DNA from: Paraspadella gotoi
Lineage: Eukaryota; Chaetognatha
Length of the DNA: 64,000 nt
Assembly: GCA_051294375.1 (NCBI GenBank)
Contig: CM119265.1
Location: 25,382,297-25,446,296 of the forward strand
Reading direction: 5' to 3'
The position numbers and the translations under genes are program-made. The notes beneath the pieces are model-generated. The model saw only the letters and a list, made by a program, of their open reading frames with translations. It searched no databases and was not told the origin of the DNA. Below are positions 47,307-61,914 of the stretch, in pieces (positions within the stretch are counted from its first letter, which is position 1; each line of letters opens with the position of its first letter).

Positions 47307-50300
47307 TTTTTCTTCGCCTTTTATTTTCCAGAGGTGAAAGAAAATCAGAACATGAAATTGAATGAAAGGAAATGTTGTTCTTTTTGTTCTCTTTGTTTTG
47401 ATTTGTCAGTTTTCTATATTTTTCCCCTCTCAGTGGCGATTTGTTTTGTTCCGTTTTCTGAGAGGCTGTTTTGTTTTCTTTTTCCTTTCGTGTCCAACGC
47501 TCGTATTCGTTTGCGAATCTTTCATTAATGTATGTGTTGCTTTTAAAGTTTCACGACGATGTTCAGTGATGTAGGTAGTTTAGTAGAACGAAATCAACTT
47601 TAGATTTATTTCCTTTGCCAAATTAAACTTTAACCGTTTTCCATTTTGTCTCCATTTGTTTTTCGAGGTTCCTGTTTTTCTGTTTCCTGTGCCTCCTTGT
47701 TTTGTTTGGCCTCTCATTCACATTTCTTTTCCACTCACGAAATTCGTCTCACGTGAATCGGAATCTTTTTTTTTTAGTTCGATCTGAAGGAGAATTTGGT
47801 TTTGAATCATGAGGTGATGTTGGTAAATGAACAGTTAAAATAAACAAGGATGGTAAAATGATAAATAATACATGATAAAAAATACAAAAAAGTAAACAGT
47901 GACATTTCTTTAATTTTTTTTTTTTTTTGTTTCCTAAAATTGAGTGTGTGAATTTAGACTTCGGGGATCGTGGAGTAACTCTATAAGTCATTTTGGTCGG
48001 TCTGTCGTCGGTCGGTTGGTATATCTGTTGTCGGTCTATCAACTTACGTAAATTCATAAATTTGCCTATAGTTGACGATTGCTCATTTGTTTAAACAGCG
48101 CATGTCATGTAATGTAGCTTCATTCACAGAAATACTCATGATAAGCAACACATTTGAATTACCGTTCTTGTTATATATCCTCTCTTCAATTTAACGATTA
48201 ATGATTAATTTAATTTTTTTGCGAAACATTTTTCCCTATTACTCACCCTTCTTTACTTTCTTTCTGTTTCTCTTACCTTTTCCACTTTCCTCTCATCCTT
48301 ACTTCACTTCTTTTCTCAAACTAATCTCCTCGTCTCTTAAGAAGATCGTTAGTTTCGCCGTCTAATATTTCTTCTCTTCTTTTTTCACTTTACGTTTTCG
48401 ATATTCAAACGATCGAGGCGCATCGTCGTCGTCGTCGTCACCGGTCGTCGTCATCGTCGTCGTCACCGTCGTCACCCGCATTATATTTGTTTCTTTTCCT
48501 CGTAATCTCATCTGTACTTAATTTCCATGCTCTCTCCTTCGTCTTTTATAACTTACCCTGTCTCTACCAACGTCACGCACTCCGTGTCCTTCCCATGCAA
48601 TCTTTGACTTTGTCTTTCAACTTTGTGTCCTTCCCACAGGAGCTTTTCCTATGTCCTCCAACGAATCTTTTTCCCATGTTTTTTCTACCTACATCTTTTT
48701 GTCCTATAGACTTTGAGTATAGAGTATACAGTGACAGTCTATACAATATAACCTCTTGTCCTTCCCTTTTCCTTGTCCTCCTCCCATTCACAACTCTTGT
48801 CCTTCTCCTTTCCTTGTCCTCCTCCCATTCACACCTCTGTCCTTCCACCTCAATTTCCTGTCCTCATTTTCCTTGTCCACCCGCGTTCCTCGATTATGAT
48901 GCATTGGCGCCAGAGGACGACCATCTGGTATCAACTTTGCACGGACTCATCATAAACCTGAATTACAGGAGACAGGTTCATAGCGAGATAAGATTTCTAG
49001 CGTTGATTGTAGTATGAATAAGAAAACATTGTACAATGTACATTGTACATACTGAGTGCAGTTTTAAACAAGAAGTTTTTATTGGTTGTACAATTTAATA
49101 GTGTCAACTTGTCAACGGAAACAACTTGACGTTTATGAGGAGTTTAATAAACTATTACCCTATCTAATACTTTAAGTGGGAGGTTCTTTTATATAATTGA
49201 AAATTTATTCATTAAATGTATAACACTTCATTGATATGAAAGCCGGAATTAGGGTGTTAATAGACTAGTGTGTGAGAGAGTATTGACAGCTCGTATGGTC
49301 CGTTATTAATCCAACATAGCCTTTTGATAAGGCAAGATGCTTATTTATTATAATTTATGAATATTCTTCTTTATTGATTGTAACAATATCAGAGCATCCC
49401 TCATACGATTATTTTTTCGCTTCTGTTCTTAGTTCAAAGAAGATTCTGTCCCGCTTTACGAAAAGAGTAAGGCAATTAGATAAGTTTCGAGGTGAAGTAA
49501 GTTAGCTATTAGTTTACGAGGTAACTCTTTTTTTTTTGACAAAGCGGATTGACGTTGTAAGGAAGTGAAGAGAACGAATCATGTTTGAAGTAGAAAAAGA
49601 AAAAAAGAGAAAGAAGAAAGAAATAGATGTGTGAAACGGTAGGGGGCGACGGGTCGACGTCGGGACACGCCCATTTGTCAGGCGTAGAACGACGCGTATC
49701 TCGTCCGTCCGGGAAATATTTCGCTTCTTTTTTTATTCGAATTTAAAAATTTGTTTATTTGAGAGAGAGGGAGAGAGAGGAGCGAGAGGAGAGGAGAGCG
49801 AAGAGCGATAGAGAGAGAAAGGATGGAGAGAGAGAGAGCCAGAGAGAGAGAGAGAGAGAGGAGAGAGATGAGAAGAGAGAGGCGAGAGAGGAGGAGGAGA
49901 GAGAGAGAGAGGACTCAAGGTCGAGTTCACGAAAAATAAAACGTTGAAACTGTTGAAAAAAAGGAAAGGGGGAAGTGAGGACTGAGGAGAGAAAGAAACA
50001 AAAATCGGGAAAATGGATTGAGTATTAAAGACGAAAAAGATTTAGAAGATTAAAAGAAAGAAAAGAAAGGAGCAGACTTTTTGAAAGAGGAATAGAATAT
50101 AAGACTTTTAGAGTTGAATTAGAACGCTGTAAAAATAAAAGAATTGTAGAAAAAGTATTCTGGAACTGTTCCTCAGAGCTCCCCATTTAAAGTTCTAATC
50201 GTCACATTAATTGATATCTTTAATATCAACGCCAGAGAAAGATATCAAGTGGAAAAAAAAAAAGAAAAGAAAAAGAAAAAGGAAAAGGAAAGAAAGGAGA

Positions 50301-52345
50301 AATGAAAAGAAAAGACAAGAAAAGGAGAAAAGAAGAAAATAAAGAAAAAAGGGGAAAAGAAAAAGAAAAATAAAAGAAGGAGAAAAGAAAAAGAAAAAAA
50401 GAAAAAAAAGGATTAAAAGAAAAAGAAAAGAAAAAGGAGAAAAGAAAAAGCAAAAGAAAAAAGGATAAAAAAAAGAAAGAAAAGAGGAAAGAAAAAAGAA
50501 AAAGAAAAAAAGGATTAAGAAAAGAAGAACGGAGGAAAAGAAAAGGAAAAAGGAAAAAAAGGCCTCCTCCCACCCTCGAACAAAAACGAATGAAAAGTTG
50601 AGAAATCGTTTTCAATATATATTTTACGACGATTTTAGAAATAAACAAAAACACACAACATTTGTACGGCCGACAACAACTACTTAACAAAAAAAACATC
50701 AACAACCAGAACAACAACAACAATGAAATGTCGGCCGCAGAACCGAATTTTCCCGACAAACGGGAAAGGAAAGCTGAAAAGAATCACCCCGTTTATCCAA
50801 TATCTTCCTCATCCCTCACCCAATTTTTTTAAGTCGCGCGCGGCGTACTCCGAGCAACTCTGTAAGTCACTTTTCGGTCGGTCGATCGATCGGTCGGTAT
50901 GTCTGTCCGTCTGTCCGTCGTTAAAAACTCTCATTACTCGCCGCGAGTTGGTTGCCATTTGTTAACACAGGAATAAACCTCAAATTAAGAGACTGCGAGC
51001 GCCGCCTTTTGTTTTTTGTTGAGAAATCTCAATAATTTCTCATATAAACTATAAAAAATAAAAGACGTTATTCCAATGCATAGTGTCGAAAATACACGGA
51101 AATACACGGGATAAAAAGTTACTGCGGCGCAACACACATTGAATCTCCGTTCTTGTTTTCTTTTTTAAGGTCGAGGATTTTAAAAGGACCATTTCGGAGA
51201 ACAGACGATGCCGTTTATGCTGTCAGATGCCGTGGGATGCCGTAGTATTTCGTTTAATGTTGTCACATTCTTTCAGATGTTGGCGAATGCTAATTATACT
51301 TTCATGGCGCCGGGTGCCGTAAGATTCGTCTAAATGGCGTAAGATATGATTAATGCGTAAGATCCCGGGAATGTTTTATGATACCGTACAATTCTGATAA
51401 ATACTTTCAGATGCGCCAGATGCCACAAGATGTGATGTCAGAGGTGGCTGTGGTATTTCTCCACACGGGATTCCTCCCAACTGGATTCCCCCACACGGGA
51501 TTCCTCCCACGCTGGATCCTCCCCGTGGGATTCCTCCCACACGGAATTCCTCCCCAAGGAATTCCTCCCACACGGGATTCCTCCCCATGGAATTCCCTCC
51601 ATAAAATTCCTCCACACGGAATTCCTCCCACACAGATTCCTCCCAAAGAATTCCTCCACGCGGATCCTCCCACACGGATTCCTCCCATGCAGGATTCCTC
51701 CCAATCGGTTCCTTTGGATTCCTCCCAACAGGCATTCCTCCACGCGGGATTCCTCCCACGCGGGATCCTCCAAAGGAATTCTTCCACACGGGATTCCTCA
51801 AAGGAATCTCCCAAAGGAATTCCTCCACGCCGGGATTCCTCCCACACGGGGTTCCTCCCCACAGATTCCTCCCATGGAATTCCTCCCACGCGGGATTCCT
51901 CCCATACGGGATTCCTCCCATGCGGGATTCCTCCACACGGAATCCTCCACGCGGGATTCCTCCCATCGGGATTCTCCCACACGGGATTCCTCCACACGGG
52001 ATTCCTCCAAACGAATTCCTCCCGGGAATTCCTCCCAGGATGCTGGTTTTGCCGCCCCGGACATCGCCACGATATTTAGTCTCCTATACCAGCCAGGCTC
52101 AGCCTGATTTTCTCGTCTATTCTCTGATGGAATTGCGTGTTGGAAGCCAGAAATTCGATCCAAGATAAATCCGGAGAGAAATAAATTGAGAAAAAAATAA
52201 ATCAGAGAGATAGCGAGAACAAAAAGGGGAAGAAATGCTTAATGGGGAAAGACAAGAGGGGCGGAAAGAAAATTGAGACATTGTCCCGTGGAAATAAATC
52301 TCACTATCTCTCGCTAGTTATTTCCTCGCTGATTTATTTCACTCA

Positions 52346-52430
<85 letters not shown>

Positions 52431-55400
52431 CCATGAAGGATTCAAATCCCAAGAGAGAAATTTAGAAACCTTAAAAATAAACACGGTTCCGCTGGCACTA
52501 AGATAACTGTTTGGGTATGGGATCCTGCTTAGGCCTGTCGAGCTCCGGCTTGCGGAGATATCGAGTAGACCCGCCTGCTGAGGCCAATAGAGACCGTTTT
52601 TGGCCTGACCCGCGGCCAACGCCTGGCCCAGCCGAGAAATTCTGAAGACAACAAGGCGGAGGTATCGAATTTGAGTTCTCCCTTTCAAAGCCTGGGGGGA
52701 GAGGGGGGGATGTAGTGGGCGTGGCGATCATTGTGAAGTCCGAAGAAGGAAAACGGATTTCCCGGGTAAGATGGAAAGAAAACAGCGACAACAACAACAA
52801 CACCAAAAAAGTAAACAAACGACGACGACGACAACGGCAAAGAGAGGAAGCGGCAAGAAACGACAGAAACAACAACACATACAACAACAAAACTACAACA
52901 AAACCAACAACAAAATGTAACGAAAACAAGAACGCTCCAACGAAAACAGAAGCGACACCGACAACGACGCAAAGGGAAAACAACAACAAAAGTCTCATCG
53001 TTAAAACTCAGACTTCATTGGATCGGATAAACGAGCAAGTTAAACCGGGGAGGGGGGAAAGAAATAGCGACTGTGGAGTGGAGAGCGGCATTGGGAGCAG
53101 CATTGGTGAGCGGTAATTGTGAGCGGGCATTGGTGAACGGCATTGGTGAGCGCATTGATGAGCGGCATTGGTGAGAGGCCTTGGTGAGCGCATTGATGAG
53201 CGGCATTGATGAGCGGCATATGTGGAAAAGTAAAGGTGGAACGTGATCGAGAAAAAAGTGATGAGATGTGCCTATATACTTTCATCCATTCGCGAAAAAA
53301 CAATGACGATTTTTCATCTCCCACGCTCAATTTTCTATCTCCACTTTAATTTTCCATCTCCACCTCAATTTCATTCCACCTTAATTTTCCATCTCCCACC
53401 TCATTTCCATCTCCTACTCAATGTTCCATCTCCCACCTCATTTTCCATCTCCCACCTCAATTTTCATCTCCACCTCATTTTTCCATCTTCTACTCCAATT
53501 TTCCATCTCCCACCTCAATTTTCCATCTCTACCTCATTTTTCCATCTCCCACCCATTTTTCCATCTCCCACCTTCATTTTCCATCTCCCACCTCTATTTT
53601 CCATCTCCCACCTCAATTTTCATCTCCCACTCTAATATTTTCATCCCCCACCTAAAATTTTTTATCTCCCACCGCAAGAGACCCGAAGCTTCGACTTTTT
53701 TTAAGAAAAAAAAACCTTTTTACGAAAACTGGTTCGTCATTTTTTCCAAAGACGAAGACGATATATCGGATATAACGATGCAAAAACCAATTTTTTGGTC
53801 TCTTCTTTCATTGGCCGACCAACCGACTGGCGGGTTAATTCATTGGTCAATTGATAAATTTGACGATTCACCGAATTGAAAAACCGCAAAATCTTTAATA
53901 CCTAATTACTAATACTACTATTAAAATCTAAATACCTAATACTATGAAAATTATTTTCACTGACCTAATGACATCTATAATGTTTAATGTACATTTTTAC
54001 GAATTATAAAATATTATTTAGGACAAAGTCAATGACAAAATAAACTTTTTTGAGATCGCTGACGATTCGCTCTCGCCGTCGATGGGTCGTGGCGACAATG
54101 AAGCCGCTGCAGTTGCTCCTGCAGTCGCCGCCTGCAGTCGCCGCCGCCAGTCCCCGCTGCAGTCGACGCCTGCAGTCGCCCCTGCAGTCGCCTCTGCAGT
54201 TCGACGCTGCAGTCGCCGCTGCAGTCGCCCGCCGAAACGGATTCCACCGCCATCGACGCCGCCACAAATGCCGTAATCATGTTCGCCCTTCGAATTAAAC
54301 CGTGGAATCGTAATGGCGTCCATGAAAGGACGACGTGGTGGCGGCGGCGGCGGCTGCAGCGGCAGCGGAATTCGTCTCAATACAGGAAAAACGATCTCAC
54401 GTGAATAGGAGGTGAATTTGAGTATCTCTTACTCACATCCGGTCTTCACTTTGGACCTTAGGACTCAAGCCCGGGAAAAGATCTTTTTTAGGACTGGAGT
54501 CATTGAATTTTTCAGGACCAGATTCCCTGGTATTTTGTCCGTTTGTCCTCTCTTATCTGTCTGTCAGTCTGTCTTGGCGGCAGATTTAATCTTTTTCTCC
54601 CTGTTCTTATTCCCACAAAATCTCGAAGCCAATTCGGGTTTTACCAGCTTTGTTATCGACGTGCAAAAATGGAAAAAAAAACAATAAAGAAAACTGAGAA
54701 GACAAAAAGGAGGGAAAAAAGTGGAATAAGAGAAAATGCTGTTCTTTTTGCAGTATTGGTTTGATTCCAAGCGGAGACCAGAGATTCAGATACATTCATT
54801 CGAGAAAGAGAATTCCATCCCATTTTCTTTTTTCTTTTAAACTTTTTTTTATTCGTGTACAAAGCAGAGAGATATTTTATTTTTCAACAACAACTAATAT
54901 AATGTTTAAACGGACACTTTCGATTCGTTTCTCGTCTACACCAGCTGTGTTGCACATGAAGACGAAAACAATGTTTTCCGTTTAAACAATTTATACCGTT
55001 GTTGTGACAAAAAAACTATCTGTTTTGTACACGTATTCCAAAACGAAAAAGAAAGAGAAAGACATTTAAACTTTTTTTTATTTATTTTTCTAACCAACGG
55101 AAGTTCGACCCATAAAAAGAATTGAGAAATTATTTCACTTAGCTTATGAACTTATGCGTAAGCATCGTTTGATAAATATTTGGTGTCTACAATAGGCTGC
55201 ATACAGTCATTTAAGTTAAAACCTGTCAGATGGTAATCTAAATTCTTCAAATTAATAATACATAATTATATACTTTAATAGTAAAGTAATTAACCAGGAA
55301 AAGGGTACGAAAGAGAGTCCGTGCGGGGCAAACACCTGAACTCTCCGATCTTTTTGGGTTCTGTTGGACTGTATCCCGAATGAATTTCCTTCGCCGAATC

Positions 55401-55558
55401 AAATTATGCACCGAAAATGAAGTAGAAAAATTCGTGTGAAGAAAAAAAAGTAAAAACAAATAAAAAGGAAAAGCAAAATAATATATTCAGTTTACGGCCA
55501 CATATAAAAGCACGAGGAGACGGGCTTCTTTAATATTATTCTCCTACCCCCTCTCTCC

Positions 55559-55647
<89 letters not shown>

Positions 55648-56830
55648 CTTTCCTTACGTTCCTTCCCTTTATTTCTTTCTTCTTCCCTTCCTAGCTTTCC
55701 CCCTCCTCTTTCACTTCCTCTCTCCCCTCTTTTCTCCCCTCTCCCTCTCCTCCCTCCCTCCCCTCCTCCTCCTCTCTCCCAACCTTCCCTTTCCCTCCTG
55801 CTCTTTACCCAATCTCCCTTCCTCCCCTCCCTGTTCCCTCCCTCCCTCATCCCCTCCCTCTCCGATCTCATCCCTCCCTTCTCCCCTCCCCTCTTTCCTC
55901 CTCCCCTCCCTTCCTCCCTCTTCTCTTCCGATCTCCCTCCTCCCTCCCTAACCCTCGGCTTCGCTATTAGCCATTCCTCTCCAGCTGATACTTTATTAGT
56001 TTTCCCCACAGTGATTTTGTCTTTCAATTCACTTCCGACGATTTTTTCGCTCCCGTTTCGATTTTTTCCGCCCAATAATTTATTCGCCTTATCTTCCTTC
56101 TTCTTTTTCTTTCTTCTTTTTCTTTCTTTTTTGTTGTTTTAGGTTTGGACTTATATTTTGGTAGTTGTTGCCCGTAGAGCAACCAAATCTTTTTTTTGTT
56201 GGGTACATTGCTCACAACAATGACAATCTCTATCCTCTCATCTTCTCTCTCCTCTTCCCTCTTCTCTCTCTCTCTCTTCTCTCTTTCTCCTTCCATCCCT
56301 TCCCCTCTTTTCTCTTTTCCCCTTCCCTTTCTCTCTTCTCTCTTCTCTCTTCCCTCTCCTCCTTCTCTCTCCTCACCTCTACACCATCAATTCCACCACG
56401 ATCAAATTACGGTGATCGAAACTTTTCCTCCGACTTTTTTTTTATCACTTTTTTATTTCCCATTCAACTCTCGTTTTACTCCGCGCTCAAAGAATAATTC
56501 GGGGAAAGTGGAAATCTGCTGTTTTTGAAAACGAGTCGTTGTCGTTATTATATGTCGCGAGTCGTCGTCGTCGTCGCGTCGTCGTCGTCCGTCGTCTACT
56601 TCGTCATCGTCCTTGTCAACGTTTAACCTCGTCGCTCGTTATCAAATCGTCGTCACATCACATCGGCCATCGTTGTGGTAACTAACTAAAAATTTATCTA
56701 TCATTATCCTATATTGTTTCTATTACCTATCTATCTACTTCTATCTATCTATCTATCTATCTATACTATNNNNNNNNNNNNNNNNNNNNNNNNNCTATCT
56801 ATCTATCTATCTATCTATCTAACTATCTCT
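44330..56830 (+). repeat. Forward copy F3 of the large repeated locus
   Basis: Full-length forward copy. Its first 2.7 kb (to 47001) is identical to F2, and the rest differs from F2 by small indels. It alone runs past the (GTC)n tract into sequence that is the reverse of the start of R1/R2, ending in (TATC)n at about 56690-56830, and then leads to single-copy DNA. No gene is supported. Confidence 0.9.
56770..56794. other. Assembly gap (25 N)
   Basis: Inside the (TATC)n microsatellite at the end of F3. Confidence 1.
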
Positions 56831-58059
56831 CTCTGTCTCCCTCTCTCTCTGGCTCGTTCTTCATCAGGACGAAAATATAATTATAATTAAAATATAATTT
56901 CCATATTAAAGTACGAATTGATATGACGGCTTTCGAGTTTTAGCCAATTCTTAAGTTTAAAAGATTTGTCTTCTCAGAATTAATGACGCCATAATAATTA
57001 TTACCGTGTTTCCATCAAATCAAATTCCATTTCCTCTTATTCGACCACTCCCTCTTTCACTCCCTCCAATAAATCTGACAACCATTTTTCACAAATATTT
57101 GTGATCTTTGAGATGGAAAATTGGGTGAGGTTTACGAGAAACCGAATCTATATTTACCAACTTTTTCTTGCGATGTTTTTATTTTCTATATTCTTTCGGA
57201 TGGTCTCTTGTGCAAATGTCCATTTTTTTTCTTTTAACTTTCTCTAGTTTCAGTTTCCTTATAGTTAGTCTCTTTCACTTTCACAAATTGGTAGGACAAA
57301 TATTAATATTATCCATTCATTCAGCTATTTTCTTGCCCTTGACTCTGGACAGGCTACGACAATCACAATAACAATAACATGCAAGATTTAAATAAAGACT
57401 CTTTTACAGCCGAGTTTATTAACTCTCAGTATATCGAACCTGTATATAAAGTCCTATAATAAACAGTTTCAATTGTATAAATGGGCCACTCCCTTAAGTA
57501 ATAAATCCGTCTTTTCCGTCATCAACACCGAGGTAAGGTCGCGTGAGAAAAGGAGGTGAGGTCGGGTTCGCGGAAGACGAAGATCGATCCTCATCCCCGC
57601 AAAGAAAAAAAAACCTTTTATGCGTCAGGAAATAAAAAAAAGAAACATTAACTTTGCGCCGTAACTGGTTAACGACAGGCCAAACTGCGAGCGAGAAAAA
57701 AAAAATGATGTTTTCTCTCTTTTTTTTTCCTTCGACCATTAGGTGTCGTTGTTGTTGTTGTTGTTGTCGTCGTCGTCGTCGTCGTCGTCGTTACTTTTCT
57801 TATCATATTCGACAATCGATTTATCAATTTCATATTTGTAAGAAATATGTTTTACTTCGTTGTAGGCTGTTTTTTTTTTTTTTGTTTGTTTTTTTGTTTT
57901 AGAAAGAAGCATTTTTACATAGTCGTTAGCCGCTTACCGCTAACCATTAATTATAAATAACAATCAATGAATAATAAATTCATGATTAACGAATGGCAAA
58001 TGAATAAATAAGATTATAACGAAATGTTTTATTTCCTAAATGAGTTAATATCCAAAGTT
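56831..58059. other. Single-copy AT-rich DNA
   Basis: No gene is supported. A (GTT)n(GTC)n microsatellite lies at about 57745-57792, and T-runs lie near 57870-57900. The frames at 57168-57371 and 57494-57739 have no recognisable features. Confidence 0.5.
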
Positions 58060-58754
58060 TCTCCCCGACAATTTCGCCGGAATTCGATTAAAGATGGCGC
58101 TGCGCAGAAATCGAATCTCCTGTTCTTTTGTTCGACTCGATTCTTCATCTCCCCCTTGACTTAGCCAAATATCTTTAGCGTCAAAAAATGTACTTTTTTT
58201 GCCTTTGTGACGTAGAAAGACGTGACGTGCCGAAGTGAGTCAATTTGTTGCAAGGCGTTACATACGTAGGCGTGACATATGGGCCGTCGAGTGACACGTC
58301 GCATAATTTTTGGTCGGAAAGACGTTCGACGTATAAAAAATATCTCCTGTCAAAAACAGGAAAAAGAAGAAACTTTTTTTTGCAGTAAACCATTCGATTT
58401 ATTTGCGAAAAAAGATTGAGATTATCTTGAAGGAAAAGTGGGGATATTAAACTCGTCCATCTTTGTTTAAATATATTTTCAATCTATCAGTAACTGATAT
58501 AAATTGTAAATTTTATTACGATATTAATTCCTCGTCAGATTCACTTCATTTAGCCTCGACTTATGTTTATTCAGGCTGTACTTATATTCATTCAGCCTTG
58601 AATAAAAATCATTCAGACTCGACTTATATTAATTTAGCCTCGACCTATATTCAGAAAAAAAAAAGACTTAAGAAAGAGGCTCACCCTCCCCTTAAATTCG
58701 TCCTTTCAGCGCCTAGTCTCCTTCGGCCTCAAATCGGCCGGAAATTCGAGCCGA

Positions 58755-58779
58755 NNNNNNNNNNNNNNNNNNNNNNNNN
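58755..58779. other. Assembly gap (25 N)
   Basis: At the boundary between the left outer arm and the first direct copy. Confidence 1.
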
Positions 58780-59762
58780 GCGCCATCAAAACATGAAGAG
58801 CAATGTGCGCGCGCTCCGCTTATCGTTTTTCCCCCCCCCCCCGCCCCCCTTACTATCCCGTGCCCCTTCTTGGTGATCCCCCAGAAGGGGTCCCCCCCCA
58901 ACTCCGGCCCCCCAACTCTTCCTCTTTATCTCTTCGCCTCAATCGCGACAAGTCGTTTCATATCTTGCCATAGTCAAGGACTTCTTTTTTATAAATTGCC
59001 TTAGGTGCACATCATTGCGCTCTCTTCTTTCAATGCCCACGGTTGCCCCCCCCCACCCGTTGTCGGCTCCTCCTTACAGTATCTCCCTTCTATCCTTTCT
59101 TTCTCTCTATATACTTACATACTCTACTATACTATACTATATACTATACAACTATCTATACTCGTATACTATACTAAGGCCTCGCTATTAATCACAAAAC
59201 TGTCCAAAGTGGAACAATGATAGCTTATTTATAAATGAAAATAAAATTTATTAATTGGTTGTACCAATTTAATTTCTATACTTTGACTAATGTACTTACT
59301 ATACTATAATAAACTATACTACACGTATACAATATTCACTCCTTCTCCTTCCCTGCCCCCCTGCCTTCCTTTCTCTTCAAATTTCACCCCACTTACCCTT
59401 AATTGCCCTGCATTCTCTCCGTTCTTTCTCAACCCCTCCCCCTCATATTAACTTCTTACGAACTCCCCCCTCCCCCTTTTGTCGCGTCTCTCCCGCATCC
59501 GACGACGCCCTCTACTTCCGGCTTCATCGGCGCCGGGGATTTCCGCAAGGAGAAGGAGTGATTATTATTGTATAGTGTAGTATAGTTTATTATAGTATAG
59601 TAAAGTACAGTATAGTAAAGTATGAAATTAAATTGGTACAACCAATATAAAAATTATCCTTTCATTTAATAAATAAGCTATCTTGATCTCACTTTGGACA
59701 GGTTTTGGTGATTTATAGCAGAGGCCTTAGTATAGTATAATATAGAATAGTATAATATATAG

Positions 59763-59787
59763 NNNNNNNNNNNNNNNNNNNNNNNNN
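59763..59787. other. Assembly gap (25 N)
   Basis: Between the two direct copies, inside a TATAG-type repeat. Confidence 1.
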
Positions 59788-61099
59788 GGAAATAAGAAGA
59801 AGAAAGGCGAGCCTTTATCCAAAAACACTGCTTAAAATCATCCTTGAATTCTTACAGCCGGCGCGTCAAATAAAAAAAATTTGTTCCCCATTCCAACAAT
59901 GAAGAGCAATGTGCCGCGCTTCCCTTATCGGTTTCCTCCCCCCCCCGCCCCCCTTTATCACGGGTGGCCCCTTTTTGTGGATCCTCCAGAAGGGGTCCGC
60001 CCCCAACTCCGCCCCCAACTCTTCCTCTTTATCTCTTCCCCTCAATCGCGACAATGTCGTTTCTATCTGCAATAGTCAAGTGACTCTTTTTATTAAAGGC
60101 TATTGCACATCATTGCGCTCCTTCATGCCACGTGCCCCCCCCAACCCTGTGGCTCTCCTACAGATTTATCCCTCTACCTCTCTCTACTATCTACCATACT
60201 ATACCTATACTATACTATAACTACTTATCTATCATATATGTATACTATACTAAGCCTCTGCTATAAATCACCCAAAACCTGATCCAAAAGTAAGAATCAG
60301 ATAAGCTTATATTAAATGAAAAGGATGACAAATTATATGGTATGTACCAATTAATTTCATACTTATATACTGACTTACTATAAAAACATATACACGTTAA
60401 TAATCACTCCTTCTCCTCCCTGCCCCCCCGGCCTTCCCCTCCCTCCAACATTCACCAACTTAACCCTGTAATCCCTGCTCTCGGTCCCCTACTTTCCTCA
60501 ACCCCCTCCCCTCATATATTCTCTTACGGATCTCCCCCCCTCCACCTTTGCCGTCTCTCCCGCCATCCGACGACGCCCTGCGACTTCCGGCCATCGGCGC
60601 GGATCCGCTTCGGCTCGAATTCCGGCCATGACGAAGAGACCTCGGCGCTGAAGGACGAATATAAGGAGGTGACCTCTCTTAAGTCTTTTCTGAATATAGT
60701 CGAGGCTAAATTAAATAAGTCGATCTAATGATTTTATTCAAGGCTGAATATAAACAGCCTAATAAACTAAGTCGAGGCTAAATGAAGATCTGAGAGAATA
60801 ATACGTAATAAAAACATTAACGTACTATAAAAAATTAATAAACAAACGAATACCCACTCCCAAATATCTCGCACTTCCATAAACAATGCAAAAAAAATCT
60901 CCGACAATATATCAACCACCATAGCGACCGTACATCCCCCATATTCACGGCCTTAGCCAAAACAAACTTCACAACACGCAGTCTCGAACGTCACAACAAA
61001 AAAAACATGCCAAGCTACGCTAAGTCAAAAGAAAATCGAGCGAGACAAAGACAGAGACGAGCGCGCAGCGCCATCTAATCGAACCGCGGAAATGAAAAA

Positions 61100-61101
<2 letters not shown>

Positions 61102-61131
<30 letters not shown>
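61102..61131. repeat. (CT)n tract
   Basis: About 15 CT dinucleotides. Confidence 0.9.
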
Positions 61132-61134
<3 letters not shown>

Positions 61135-61235
61135 ACATCAGCGACCAAATTAAATTTAATGAACTCGATTCAATAGAGATATTCCAGTTCATTCGTCGCT
61201 AGAATTCATTGCCAAGTTTTTGTCTTTCAAAAAAG

Positions 61236-61590
61236 TTCTGCCATCTGCTATTGATGGTTATGCCACACAATTTAGTTCGCCATGTAAGCTTCTGCCATTT
61301 AAATCTGGCCCTTCAAACTACTGCCATTATATTAGACCTTTTATACTTCTGCCATTTCATCTCACCATTTAAACTTCTGCCATTTCATCTCGCCATTTAA
61401 ACTTCTGCCATTTCATCTCGCCATTCAAACTTCTGCCATTTCATCTCGCCATTCAAACTTCTGCCATTTCATCTCGCCATTCAAACTTCAGCCATTTCAT
61501 CTCGCCATTCAAACTTCTGCCATTTCATCTCGCCATTCAAACTTCTGCCATTTTATCTCGCCATTCAAACTTTTGCCATTTAGTCCAGCA
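61236..61590. repeat. 28-bp minisatellite
   Basis: The unit is CTTCTGCCATTTCATCTCGC followed by CATTCAAA, repeated about 12 times. Units at the left end (61236-61350) are diverged (ATCTGCTATTGATGG, TTTAAATCTGGCCC). Those at 61375-61570 are nearly identical, with a T/C difference (CATTTAAA against CATTCAAA) marking an older and a newer block. Confidence 0.95.
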
Positions 61591-61914
61591 CGGCACCGTT
61601 AAGCTCTTAACGACTCTTTCCCTCCACGGGCGACATCAACCAAAGTTTTGTTGTTATCCTTCGTCGCCTCTAGTCGTTGTCGTTGTTGTTGTCGTTGTTG
61701 TTGTTATTTTTTCGCGGATGTGAACTTTGTGAGCGGCACAAAAACAGGTATTTAAAAAAAGGAAATAAGAAAGTAACACTTATTATTATGCACGCATAGA
61801 TATATATATATACAATGTATATTATACATACAAAATTTGATAAATTACCTATGACGTTGTATATATGGGCTAAACAATGAGAACTGGATTTAAGGCCGTC
61901 GACAATAACACCGA

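Larger units (their letters stand above)
58060..61085. repeat. Nested palindrome with internal direct repeat
   Basis: The outer arms are 58060-58754 and about 60600-61085. TTTAGCCTCGACTTA, TTCAGCCTTGAATAAAA and GGCCGGAA-TTCGAGCCGA on the left recur reversed on the right. Between them lie two direct copies, about 58790-59530 and 59895-60600, starting ATGAAGAGCAATGTGC. The first direct copy contains its own fold-back: 59100-59345 is the reverse of 59545-59762, with TATAC pentanucleotides and GGTTGTACCAA on one side and TTGGTACAACC on the other. Two 25-N gaps interrupt it. The copies differ by small indels. No transposase frame is present. Confidence 0.75.

Noticed and set aside
61236-61590. CRISPR-like array
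   Set aside because: The 28-bp units are directly adjacent without unique spacers, so this is a minisatellite.
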